Source of the DNA: Heterodera schachtii
Lineage: Eukaryota > Nematoda > Chromadorea > Rhabditida > Heteroderidae
Assembly: GCA_023374025.1 (NCBI GenBank)
Contig: SIJG01000070.1
Coordinates: forward strand, 314,747 to 378,746
Direction of reading: 5' to 3'
DNA: 64,000 bases
Both the position numbers and the translations under genes were made by a program. The notes under the pieces are model-generated. The model did no database searches. It was not told the DNA's origin and saw nothing but the letters and a program-made list of their open reading frames with translations. This document shows, piece after piece, positions 45,465 through 56,096 of the stretch. The first letter of the stretch is position 1, and each line of letters opens with the position of its first letter.

Positions 45465-45900
45465 AATATGCATCGACCGCCAGCTTCATCGAGGCGCGGA
45501 AGCGCTTCTTTATGGGCGAAACGCGCGTTCCAAGTCACACTGAGAGCCGGACACTTCCGCGGCCGTAGCCGCACAGTGCATGCCCACCGGTCGGGACAGT
45601 CCAGGCCAGTGGAGGACCCGACCGCTAGGCTCCCAACTGTCCGCCGCTGTTGGCGCACTACCAACAGTCGCCCGCCCCACGAGGGAGGCGCATCGCGGGC
45701 TACGCCGCACCCCGCCGGCGTGGCCCCGGCGGAGTCGCGGCGCCCGTGCCACGCGGAATCAGACAGCACGCGCGCAGCGCGTCAATGACTCGGCACCCGG
45801 CGCACGCGCCCCTCAGCCGCACTCTCTCCCGGGCAGCGAGTGAGACAACACTGGTCAGACGAACGATGACGAATGGAGAGTTAAAGCGAATGCTTATATA
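45465..45900 (-). other. GC-rich rDNA-like fragment
   Basis: A block of about 430 bases at well over 60% GC sits in DNA below 30% GC, with a sharp edge at 45465 (GATGCATA on the minus strand, then A/T). On the minus strand it reads CGACCGGTGGGCATGCACTG, CTCAGTGTGACTTGGAACGC and GCCCATAAAGAAGCGCTT. This style resembles a 28S expansion segment (D2) or a transcribed spacer of nematode rDNA. No conserved rRNA core flanks it, so a whole rRNA gene is not present. It would be a dispersed rDNA fragment, or a misassembly. The open frames across it are GC artefacts. Confidence 0.35.
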
Positions 45901-46099
45901 AAAGAATGAAATTTACGGGCGTCATTTGTGATGGGATGTGACGGGGGCGAGAAACGCGGGGCCGACACTGTGTTATTTCGTTGTGCCCTCTTTCCCCTCG
46001 CTGCTCTCTTACATTCCACTATGTTTTATCATTTTATTAATCAGATTATTTTGTTAATGAGCAAATGAAAAGCATAAATTTATTTTTGAGGCTTTGGAA
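45901..46099. other. Flank of the GC-rich block
   Basis: 45905-46015 is still GC-richer than the surroundings and may be the degraded continuation of the rDNA-like fragment. It then returns to AT-rich DNA. Confidence 0.3.
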
Positions 46100-46104
46100 T
46101 CAGG

Positions 46105-46740
46105 GACGGGTGAAATTTGCTTAGCGCTCGAAGCCAAAGCTCGAAACGAAGCCCAGTTTTTTCGAAATATTTTTATGACAGAATATTTAACAAGAGAATA
46201 ACGAGAGACCAAAATAAATTATAAACTCTTATCAAAATGAAGTTTTGGAATTCGAAAAAGTTTGTCAATTCTGAGTGCTTTCCAGTCTTTGAGACAATTT
46301 AAGAAATTAAAGGGTCGCCGCCGGAGCGAATTAGAAAGTTTGGCCCAATTTCTTAAAAGGTTTTCACCAAAATTGCCAACTGTGTCCTTTTGGATCAAAA
46401 ATTTTACCACATTGAACGATTAACTAGGCAAAAATTTTTTCGGTACGTAATTTCCACGGAACAAGAGGGGATCCGGCAGTGCCAATAGGTGCCGCCGGGT
46501 TTTGATTTATTAACAGATTTTCTGAAAGTTTTTGAAAAATACAAAAAAGGGTCATACGCGGTTTCCGTTGTTCGAAGCATGAAGCTCGAAATTACGCCTT
46601 TCCCCGATCGGAAATCGATGCTTGATTGGGAAGTTTATCAGAGATGTTGCAAAACCGAAAAAAATGTGAAATGTGAAAGATGCGAAAAGTCAAAATGCGA
46701 AAGGCGAAATATATGAAAAGAGAAAATGGCAAAATAAATT
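46105..46740. repeat. Degraded hAT-like element with shared palindrome
   Basis: It starts like an element end (CAGGGACGGGTGAAA). It contains the words GCTCGAAGCCAAAGCTCGAA (about 46125) and, at 46655-46712, GTGAAATGTGAAAGATGCGA. GCAGTGCCAATAGGTGCCGC at about 46475-46494 is a variant of the shared palindrome, followed by TTAACAGATTTT. The right end is not clear. Confidence 0.4.
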
Positions 46741-47679
46741 TTTAATTTAATAAAAAATGTTTTAATTTATCATTTTCTTTTATTTTCTTTTTCTAAGGAA
46801 AAAAATTTAAGCAAAATTAAACATAGAAATAAATATTCTTTTAAAATTAAGTCAATGAAAATTTTTTGTTCAAAAATTTGAAATATATTTTCACTCCACT
46901 CACAAATCAGAAACTCTGATCACTAGGGAACGAATTTCAGTTTTTAACTTTTTTTTTCTTTTGTTTTCCATCACTTATTTGTTAGGGCTATTTAATAATA
47001 TCAAGAATTAAAAATTTGGTTGATTTTGAGCAAAGTATGAATAATTTTTTATCAAGAATTTTCCATTTGTTTCGCTATTATTTTCCAATTAATTTTTGCT
47101 TAATTTCCCAAAGCGATAAAAGGCGGCGGCTTCTTCTCATTCGCCCTTTTCCTTAATTAAATTTCTTTTTCTTTTCTGTCAAAGGAAATTCTCCCGAATA
47201 AAAACAATTTTTGCTGTGCTATTTTATTTTTTGACAAATAAATAAATTAAAATGTTTCCCTTTCTCGATGATTTGCATCATTTTTGCTTCAGTGTGCTGT
47301 CGAGAATAGGAATTTCCCGGGGCTCAAACCATGAGATTTTTGAGCATCGGACAATTGAAACTAATGAAAATTGCCTTGTTTTGGGGTTCATCAAATGTAC
47401 AATAATTCTGTACAATTTAATTACATAAAAATTCATTTTTTATTCTTTTTGTAATGTGTGTGGTAGCGCCACGCCAACCGACCGACAAATGAGCAAAAAT
47501 GGGTGAAATAGGCGCCCATTCATCGCCGTCGGGGATTAAATTGGAAATTGGCTACGGATGGACGGCCGATTGGATGAGGCCGAACCAGCAGCAGAAGCGG
47601 AGGATTAGAGTTGCATCTCGCCCATCTCTCCTTCTCTGACGTAACTGGACTTCGATTACGGAATGCCTAATCCGTACTT
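46741..47679. other. Spacer
   Basis: AT-rich. A 46-codon plus-strand frame at about 47499-47639 (starting MGEIGAHSSP) lies in a GC-richer patch but has no supporting signal. Nothing else is supported. Confidence 0.35.
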
Positions 47680-47975
47680 ACAGCCATTTCCCCTCTCTCC
47701 CCTTCCTTCCCCCAAAATCTTTTCCCTTTTTTATTCTCTCCTCCTCTCCTTCTCCCCAATCTCTTCCCTCCGTTACTCTCTATCCGCTCCCTCCCCTCTC
47801 CTCTCTCGACCTCATCCTCTCGCTTCTCTCTTCTTCCCGATCTATTCCCTTTCCTCTCTCTCCCTCCAACCCCTTCCTTCTCCCCCCCCCTCTCTTTCTC
47901 ACTACCCTCCTCCTCCTCTCTCCCCCCCTCTCTCTCTCTTTCTTTCTCTCCCTCTTCACTTCTCTATTTTGTCCA
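47680..47975 (+). repeat. Polypyrimidine tract (CTCCC/TTCTC)
   Basis: About 290 bases are almost pure C and T on the plus strand, with short CTCTCTCT runs near 47925-47945. Such mirror-type tracts can form triplex (H-DNA) structures. Open frames across it are artefacts. Confidence 0.85.
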
Positions 47976-48286
47976 ACTAATTCGTCCTCCAATTTTGGGC
48001 GCCTATTCTCTCCTCCGCCGAGCGAGGCAATTTTGGTTGTGTCATTGTGTGAGATATACAATAATTAAGGGAAATTCGAAAATTGGGCGGGGCCGGGGGA
48101 GGTCAATGCGCCCGTTAATTGAGTCAGTGAATATTTTTGGATTTCGCAATTTGCATTGCTTAAATTTTGCATTTCAGTTCAATAATTTAAATAAGTGCAC
48201 AATTATTTTTCCATTAAGCATTTTAATGCTAACAAAGAGATTAATTGACCATTTAAAAGTTTGCCTTCAATTTGGATAGAAATTAC

Positions 48287-49488
48287 TAGAGGTGTGCCGT
48301 GACTGAAAAAACCCGTGAACCGTGAATCGTGACCGTGACCGTGAATTGACCCCGTGAACCGTGACCGTGACCGTGAATTGACCCCGTGAACCGTGACCGT
48401 GACCGTGAATTGGTCCCGTGAATCGTGACCGTGACCGTGATCCAAAAAACCCGTGAAATTCACGTTTTTCGTGACCGTGACCGTGAATTTTAAGAAAAAT
48501 TTTTTTGGCGGCGAATTTTTTTTAAAACTTTTTTTGTGGTATAATTTTCCAAAAAATTTTTTTTGGGAAAAGGGGGGTCCATAGGCGCCGATAGACGCCA
48601 TCGCAAAATTTTTTTGAAAATTTGAGTCTTATTTGTGCACCGATTTTGTCCAAAAAAGACCAAATTTTGCGAATTTAAGCCAATTTTTTACGAAATAATA
48701 AATTTTGGGGGCCGGAGGTGCCGATAGGCGCCGCCGGAGGTAAAATTGAAAATTTGAGTGCAATTTGTTAACATTGTTAACAGATTTATCCCTAAAATCA
48801 GCAAATTTTCCAATTTTAATTAGTCTAAAAGTAAAAAACGATGAAAAATGCAAATTATAGGTGCGCTTGCATATTTCAAGTTTAAAAAATCGGGTACTGA
48901 AGTGTCCATTGGCAAGCACGCCCATAATTTGCATTTTTCGCATAATTGTGGACGTTCTAAATTGATTCCGACCTTTTATAAATGGTTTTGTATGACATAT
49001 TTACCCAATTTTTAAGAAAAATATGGGTTTTAGTGGAAACTTTTAGAAAATGTGATTTATTAACTGATTTTACCCAAAATAACTTTATTTCGAGCGAATT
49101 TTTTAAAAAAACTTAATGATTTTTTTTTATTTAAATGGGCTCATACTTGAAACTTTGCTTTTTATTTGTATTTCGTGCAATAATGTAGTTGGTTGGCTTT
49201 GTTCAAAAAAGTTTCAGGAATAGGGGAGGGGGCCGGCGGTGCCGATAGGCGCCGCCGGGGAAATTTTTGAAAATTTTGATCTGTTTCTTAGCAAACTTTG
49301 CCCAAAAAAAGACCAAATTTCTCTATAAAAAAAAAAATTATTTCATAAATATTCAATTTTATCCAGTGTAAATTTTTCACGGAATAACCGTGAATTGGTA
49401 CCGTGAATCGTGACCGTGACCGTGAGTGAAAAAACCCGTGAAATTCACGGTAACCGTGACCGTGACCGTGAATCACGGCACACCTCTA
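48287..49488. mobile_element. hAT-like element with perfect ends (word CCGTGACCGTGAA)
   Basis: The ends TAGAGGTGTGCCGTGA and TCACGGCACACCTCTA are a perfect 16-base inverted repeat. They are flanked by a perfect 8-base duplication, GAAATTAC (48279-48286 and 49489-49496). Both sub-ends are dense arrays of CCGTGACCGTGAATTG words (48305-48490 and 49380-49470). The core has three GC-rich near-palindromes near 48580, 48715 and 49235 (for example GGTGCCGATAGGCGCCGCC), with GTTAACAGATTTA. It is 1202 bases long with no transposase frame, so it is non-autonomous. Confidence 0.92.
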
Positions 49489-49530
49489 GAAATTACCATT
49501 AGTTACTTTTAAATCAAAATCGGAAGCGGG

Positions 49531-50365
49531 ATGAATATTTTCGAGAAAAAGAGAGAGAGAGCCCAGGAAAGGGAACCGACCGGGAATCCGCCGATATTCG
49601 AAGGTCGGGACCGGCCGAGGCTTGCCTTTTCTCGAAAACGCGCGAAAAAACCGAAAAAAGCAGAGAATTGCTTTTCGGTGCTGTCCAACCCCAAACTTAG
49701 TAAGGACTGTAAAAATAGCAACAGCCGAATCTTTTGGATTTATTTTATTTTATTTTTTGTGCCAATTTTAATCATTTCGAAAAAAAAAAAAAAAAGAATT
49801 TATTACCCAAAATTATTATGCATTTTATTTTCTTTATTTTCCTCAAATGAACAACAGCTGTGGTACGATTTAGCCCATTTAACGGCGAAATCGTCAAAAA
49901 TGTTTATTTATCCGACCGCCCAGCGAATGAATGCGTTGTCCGCGGCATGGGACTGACCGGCGACACATCGCAAACCGCAAAAAAAGAGTCCCATTTCCTT
50001 TTCCTCCATTCCATTCAGCTTTTTTTTGTCTATTATTATTTTGGTGAAATTTGCTGAAATTTAAATTAGTGAAAAGGAAATTAAAAATACCACTGCCAAA
50101 ATTTTTAATTTAAAATTTAAATTCAATTAAAATATAAATTGATTTTGTTCTCTTTTAAAAAGATGCCTGAATTACAGATATCATTCTTTTATTTCTGCTT
50201 TTGCTCTTCGTGTCCATCTGCCGAATTCCCCCCCCCCCCCCCCCCCCTCCGCCGGGGGGGGGGGATTTTACATTTTGTACATCCATTCACGAGATTTACG
50301 GCGAGACAACGCCAACTTGGACGAGGGCCAACAAAAAGCGGCAGAAGCGGGAGGGGAAAGGGGGG
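49531..50365 (+). CDS. Possible exons of a propeptide-like region upstream of the ADAM gene
   Basis: A block at 49531-49699 ends at a GTAAGG donor in phase 1. A block from 49858 follows an ACAACAG acceptor in phase 1 and reads YLSDRPANECVVRGMGLTGD, which is reminiscent of the cysteine-switch part of ADAM propeptides. A third block near 50285-50365 contains RANKKRQKRE, a furin-like site of the kind found between propeptide and protease. I cannot join the blocks or link them to the ADAM exons in phase, and G and C homopolymers (50229-50270, 50360-50392) disturb the region. It could be the real ADAM propeptide, a separate gene or a relic. Confidence 0.3.
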
Positions 50366-50833
50366 GGGGGTATTTCGTACCCCCCCCCCCCCGTGTCCCT
50401 CCTTTGTACCCCTTTCATTTGTCCCATTTTCTCCCAACTTTTGGCCACCCCACCACCAGCAGAAGGCTGCTTAATGTGTTTGGTTGGTCGCTGTGCTGTG
50501 CCCTCTGTTTCTGCTTCTGCTGCTGGTCATCCCCCATCGATTTGCTCTTTTTCTCAATATCCCCCGCCCCTTCGGCAAAATTAATGACATCATTTCCAAC
50601 AACTTTTCTTTTCTCCCCCCCCCCCCCCCTCCCCGCCCCTTTTCTGCTGCCATTAAAAATTAATGAACATTTCCATTGGATGGGAGCACAACAAATTGCT
50701 GCTTTGTTGTGTCAGAAACACATAAATCGTTCCGTCCGATGTCTCTTTTTTTTACGAAATGGGAAATTCGCAAAATTTTAATACGCAAAAACTTCCGCGT
50801 TAAGAACATTGCTGAAATGTGAGTGAGTGAATT

Positions 50834-53800
50834 ATGCATCGTTATCCTTATCATCCTCCGATTTGTCCGTTCTTTGCCCTCCTTTTCCTCCCAATTTTTC
50901 CTTTGGCTTTCGCCGTTAGACCGCAAAATGAGGACACTTTCATAGAAAGGGACGAGGTCATCTTCCCCAAACAACAGAACCACCACCACCATAATCATAA
51001 TCAGCATCGGGTGTGTTTGTGCGTTCTGACAATTTGAAACCAAAGGACAAACAAACGTTTTAATGGGCCCCAAAATGGGCGAAGAATTCCAAAATTTTAT
51101 AGGCACTTCCCTGAGGGGATGTTTGAAATTAATCTATTGGCAATGGAAAAAGTGATAAAATTTGAGGAACATCGGCACCATCGGTGGCGCAGGGCCCCAG
51201 CGGTGTGGGGAGAGCCGGCGCCGGATTATTCGGCAGTCAGCCTCGGCACTCCCTCGACCACCTTTTTCCTCTATGCTCTGCTGTTTGTCGACTTGAAGAC
51301 GGTGAAGCACTAAAGTGGGCTAAAAATTGGCATTTTCCTTTCATTTAGCAATGGGAATTGCATTAGGTAATTTTGGGTCAATTTAAATATCATTTAGTCG
51401 GACCATTATCGCCGAGAACACGAAGTCGTGAAGCGAGAAGTGATGCGACTGGCGAATGAGGCGAACACTGTGAGACCGAACATTAATTAGCACGCCAATG
51501 CCACTAATTAGGCCCAAATAAGCAAAAACTAAATAGAAAACAGGAAAAAAATTCCGCCATAATTCTTGTCGGCGCCGTCAGATTAACAGGGATTATTAAA
51601 AGCGAATCTGCTTCAGTACTTCTTCCAAATCAACATCCGTCTGCTTGTCGTGGACATTTTGGAGACCTTTCGCGACGATCTGTCCGCCTCACTGTATTCG
51701 TTCGAGCAGTACCGTAACCAGCGTGTTGGCCAGTTGCCCTTCCACAATGTTGCCGTTCTGATCAGTCATCGCCACGCGGGCGGACTCGCATTCATTGGCG
51801 GGCTGTGCTCAGGGCGAAATGTGATGATGGCCGGGGTTGGTGTGGAACAATAAATTTAAAATATTCTCACAAAATGTCCAACAATTTCAGTTTTACCCTC
51901 ACAACCCCGAGGCAATGGCGTCCATTTTCTTCCACGAAGTCGCCCATTTGATCGGTCCGTCTCAATGATTTAATTGGTTTTAATTGGGCCAATTTAATTA
52001 ACTTGTTTTTCGGTATACCCCATCGTCCCGTCAATGAAACTTTTGCCATCCCAAATTGTGCCTGTCCTCGCGGTGCCCACAAAGCCACCACCACCATGGC
52101 GGATGACACGCTTCGTAATGCCAAATCGGCTATGTCATATAGTGCCAATGTTGCCGCCAGTGTCCCGGCGACCAATTCTTCCGTGCCGTACCTAACTGTC
52201 CCGACAACTACGACAGGCTGTCTGAAAATCCCGTAATATTAAGGGACGGATGGGTGGGGATGAAGCATTTTGGGCCTTTCGCTGTTCCATGTCATCCCTT
52301 AATGTTTCGAAATGAATTAGGTAATCACTTTTCTGTTCTTTTTTTTTTTTTTCATATTTAGCTAGAATTTTCAAATACTGCGGCTCCAGGAAATTTGACT
52401 TGACCTCCTATTTATTCATTTTATTCACTTACTTTTTTTTATTCCTGTGATCGTCCATATATTTTATCACTTACTCTACGACACATTAGTTCTAAACAAT
52501 CGTCAGAGTAAATGGTTTTCGCCCATCTGCCTGATGACTTTTTATTTACGGATAAATAAATTTAAATGAGTTATTCTCTCATCCCATTAAGGAACTTTGA
52601 TTATCCTTCGACTTTCACAGAATACCGGTTTTACTAAATACAGTATCATTTGGCGTATTTTCCGATCGTAAATTCGCCTTTCGTTGCTCATTTTGCCATT
52701 CTCTCCCCCATTCAGTGGCTTTGACCACGACTGCTCCCTCCAGTGGATGGTCAATTTGGTGCAGCAGCAGCGCAACCAATGCTTGTCCCAGCAGCTTCGG
52801 CCAAATGTGACCACTTTGGCACTGTGCGGCAACGGCGTGGCCGAGGGGATGGAGCAGTGCGACTGCGGACCGGGCCGAATGTGCGCGGAATGGAACTGCG
52901 AAGCGCACAAGTGCACTCTGAGGTGGCCGGCGTGGACACTGGTCGGCGCAATTTTCGGGACTTTTTCCCACCCCAATTTTGGGGTTTAATTAATTTATGA
53001 AATGCCATCCGAACTCCTTATTTTGTTGAAATTCAGCATTTGGCACTGGCCATTAGTGTCCCATTCGTTCTGCTCTTTGCTCCGGCACTGTGCTGGCGAC
53101 TGTGCCCGCAGCAGAACAAAAACTGTGGCACATCGTGCCAAATGAACTGTTTATCAATTATGGACAGCCACAGACAGAAGCGATTGCTGTGGCGTGATCA
53201 TTTTGTGCTAATGATGCCAAAAAGGCACAAAAACTTGTCATTTGGCATGAGAAGAAGTCAAATTTGGCAAAAATTTAATTGGCCAATTCGGAAAAAGCGC
53301 AAAACAAAGCATTCGTCTTCTTCTTCAACAACGACGACAACACAAATTAACGGTGCTGCTAGAGCAAATTTTAAAGAGCAACGGCACTTTTTGAGCGGAA
53401 AACGGCCGATCAGATCGGTTTGGAAGCGGATGAAAGTTGCACTTGGCATGGAAGTGAGTGAACAAATGAATTTTAACTACTTTTTTTTAATGTTTTAATT
53501 AGTTTTGCCAAATAACATACATAAAGCAGCTGGTTTAAGCACAATACTGAAGTGATGTTGAAACAGTTACACGTAAGGACCGCAGCAGGTGTTTTTGTCG
53601 CCGTTCGACGCCCAATTCGCCCGCCTCCGCCGCCGCCAATGGGCAAATTTCCCCATGTTTTTACCTCTGCTGGTGGAAGGTGGGAAATGGGAAGCATTGT
53701 TCAATTACAAGATTATTGTTTGATTTTTTGCTTTTTCTGTGTACATATTAGCAAGGGTGTCAGAGCACAGGACAATGTCCAAAGAAACATGTGAACCCAA

Positions 53801-54035
53801 AATTCAACGAATGGTATTTGGGCGCCAATGTTTTATTCAAAGATTCTGCTCTTCGCTGCATCGACCGAAAATGGCACCACCATTGGCCCCTCAGGCAAAA
53901 ATGGGCCAAAAAACGCTTCGTCCGACGGCGCCTCCCCCCGAACCCCCAAAACATCAGCAGCAAAGGAGGAGCGGAGATGAAAAGCAAGAACAGCGGGAAT
54001 CGTCAGCAGATGAGGACGAATGGGACAGCGATTAA
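50834..54035 (+). CDS. ADAM-type membrane metalloprotease
   Basis: Ten exons keep phase: 50834-51012, 51103-51301, 51398-51469, 51617-51835, 51891-51954, 52013-52232, 52716-52941, 53037-53453, 53540-53679 and 53756-54035 (about 671 residues). The first has a signal peptide (FFALLFLPIFPLAFA). The reprolysin domain starts at LLFVDLK, has YFFQINIRLLVVDILE and GLAFIGGLCS, and carries the zinc site HEVAHLIGIPH. A short disintegrin part follows (CGNGVAEGMEQCDCG). Then come a membrane span (LALAISVPFVLLFAPALCW) and a basic, proline-rich tail with PPPPPP and APPPEPPKH (SH3-type) and an acidic end. ADAMs shed cell-surface proteins. Oddities: the intron at 51955-52012 ends CG instead of AG; the Met-turn position reads GCLKIP without Met; the disintegrin domain is cut short with no cysteine-rich domain; and the propeptide is short. 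Confidence 0.78.
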
Positions 54036-54893
54036 ACAGAAAAATTTCAATGGATGGAGGAGTAATTAAGCAAAAACAATCGGGGCTAATTAGCCCAGTG
54101 CCCTGAACTCATTCACTTCACAATGGCCGAGTCCGTTTTAACTGTCTTCAAACCAGAGAATCCTTCCTAAATATGCTATTTGGCCTTGTCACTTTCTTTT
54201 GAATTCTCTGCTGATTACCAAAATTTCCTTCGAAACGATCGCAATTAATGCTCAAATCAATTTATTGCATCAGAAATTGTTCGAGTGTTTGTTTATGCAA
54301 TTGTCAATCATTTTGTTGAACTGTTGGTCAAGTCCATATTTATGTATTTATTCATTGACGCACAAAACATAAATTTTTGGCGAATTATTGTTGAAAATTG
54401 GAAGAAACAGAATAAACAAACATTGCAATTAATGTCAATTAGTTTTTTAATTGTTACAAACATTGAAAAGGTTAAAATGTCATTAGTTTGGGACAGCAAA
54501 CGCAAGCCAACCAAACCGAGTCCACAGCCCACCCACCCACTCATTCGTCGACCATCCACTCCACCCACTAATTGTTACAATTTCTTTTTGCACAACCATT
54601 TTAGGCCAATTAAAGTGCAATTTGATTTCCGCATGAATGTTTTTGGGTTTCCCGCCTCTGAGAGGGAAAGAATTAGTGTACTCATTAGACGCTTAATTTC
54701 TCTCCCCCGGGCGTGGGTTCGGCGTTCAATTGGTTCGGCGTGAAAGCGATCCCCCGAAAATTGAAACCCAAACCCTGAAGCACTCACTCAGCCTCCCTAA
54801 TTGTTGGATCATCATCATCATCATCTCATCCTCTTCAGTTTCAGCTGTCCCCTCCCTCTCCCCTCACTTTCGCTTTTCCTCCGATCGTCCCAA
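54036..54893. other. Spacer between the ADAM and TIL genes
   Basis: AT-rich in the first half. The second half contains pyrimidine-rich DNA leading to the TIL gene start, with a (CAT)n run at 54808-54825. No gene is supported. Confidence 0.4.
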
Positions 54894-55884
54894 ATGCCTC
54901 GTCCATTGCCCCCGCATTTATTAGCCTTTCGCTTTTTCCTCTGCTTCTGTTGCTCAGTGAGTATTTCTGTGCCTTTTCTTGTCTATTCCCCCCCCCCCCT
55001 CCTCCCTTTTTTGGCTAATTTCCTGCAATTACTGCTCCAACTTGTGCTCGCCCCGCACTTTGTCAGTGCGTTCAGCGCAAGTCAAAGGGATTGCCAAGTG
55101 AATGAGCTGTTCATTGAGTGCGGCACTTGCGAGGGAAGCTGCAGGGAGCCGATCATTGTAAAACGCCAAAATAAAAGGCGACGAGGGCATATTTCACATA
55201 TTTGAGACAAACTGTCGCAAGGAGTGCAAACCGCCACGTTGTGAGTGCCGTGCCAAACTCGGCTATGTCCGAGCCCACGACGGAGGTGCGTTTATTAGCC
55301 AGGGGCATTTCCACAAACATTTTTGCCAATTTCAGCGTGTGTTCCGTTCAGCGAATGCGCAACATATAAGGGCACTTCTTTGGCCAAGGACGGCATGAGG
55401 CCATTGACCGGTTAAAATACATGCCAAAAATGCGAATCCAAATTGACACAGCAGGCGGTGCCAACGCTAACAAAGAGCAAAAGGAAATGCACAGCCATTT
55501 GCGCAATGAGGGCAAAGAAGGTTGGCTAATACGGGTTTAATGAGTTTTAATTGTCCCTAATTATGCTTATCATTAGCAGTCGCTCTTCCGCCCTCCATCA
55601 GACCGCCCTCCGCAAGTTTGCATCATTCGACCAAACAGCACAAATTGCAAGACCAAGTGGTCAGTTTTAGCCCCACAGGGCTGTCACTGATCGCATTTCT
55701 CCACCCCACCACTAATCAGATCCAAGTTGGTCCATCGCCTCCAGTAATCGTTAGGCCAAGCGGACAGAGCCATCCGGTGGGCACTTCCCACATGAATTTG
55801 TTTGCCGATCTCGCAAATGCGAATTTTAACACCGACGGCGTCGAAAGTGATAAAACAGACACAACGGCAGTGCCGAGTCAGTAA
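54894..55884 (+). CDS. TIL-domain (trypsin-inhibitor-like) secreted protein
   Basis: Five exons in phase: 54894-55157, 55207-55285, 55336-55410, 55452-55520 and 55580-55884 (about 263 residues). After a hydrophobic N-terminus (LLAFRFFLCFCCS), exon 1 opens the domain with CQVNELFIECGTCEGSC. Exon 2 gives NCRKECKPPRCEC and GYVRAHDG. Exon 3 closes it with CVPFSEC. All ten cysteines of the TIL fold are present with family spacing. TIL proteins inhibit secreted serine proteases; nematodes use them against host or gut proteases. The 130 residues after the domain are Pro/Ser/Thr-rich and unlike other TIL proteins. The N-terminal stretch is long for a signal peptide. It contains a strong but out-of-phase GTGAGT at 54957 and a C run near 54990, so an extra intron or a small sequence error there is possible. 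Confidence 0.8.
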
Positions 55885-56096
55885 TAAATAAAATGAATGT
55901 TGAGGAAAATCGAAAAATTTAATTATATTTTAATGGAACAGATCAATTAGAGACCATTGCTCTGGGTTTTGACTTGGAGTTGCAAGTCGAGAAAAAAAAA
56001 CTGGGTTTTCTTGGAGGGTTCTTGGCATTGGACTCAAGTCGATAAACGACGGTCTCTTATCCGTTTCCCACCGACCGAATTGGCCCTATAATAAAG

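Noticed and set aside
45458..45901. Several long open frames on both strands in the GC-rich block
   Set aside because: All six frames are open because of high GC; the composition and phrases look like rDNA, not protein.
47663..47980. 105-residue plus-strand frame rich in Ser, Pro, Leu
   Set aside because: It is a translation of a polypyrimidine tract with no splice or start context.
48300..48500. CRISPR-like array of CCGTGAC repeats
   Set aside because: The repeats are contiguous short words without unique spacers, in a eukaryotic genome, and lie at the end of a hAT-like element.
53791..54069. Alternative frame for the last ADAM exon (starting QGCQSTGQC)
   Set aside because: It is in phase with direct splicing from 53453, but the chosen chain through 53540-53679 gives a proline-rich tail with an acidic end, which fits ADAM cytoplasmic tails better.
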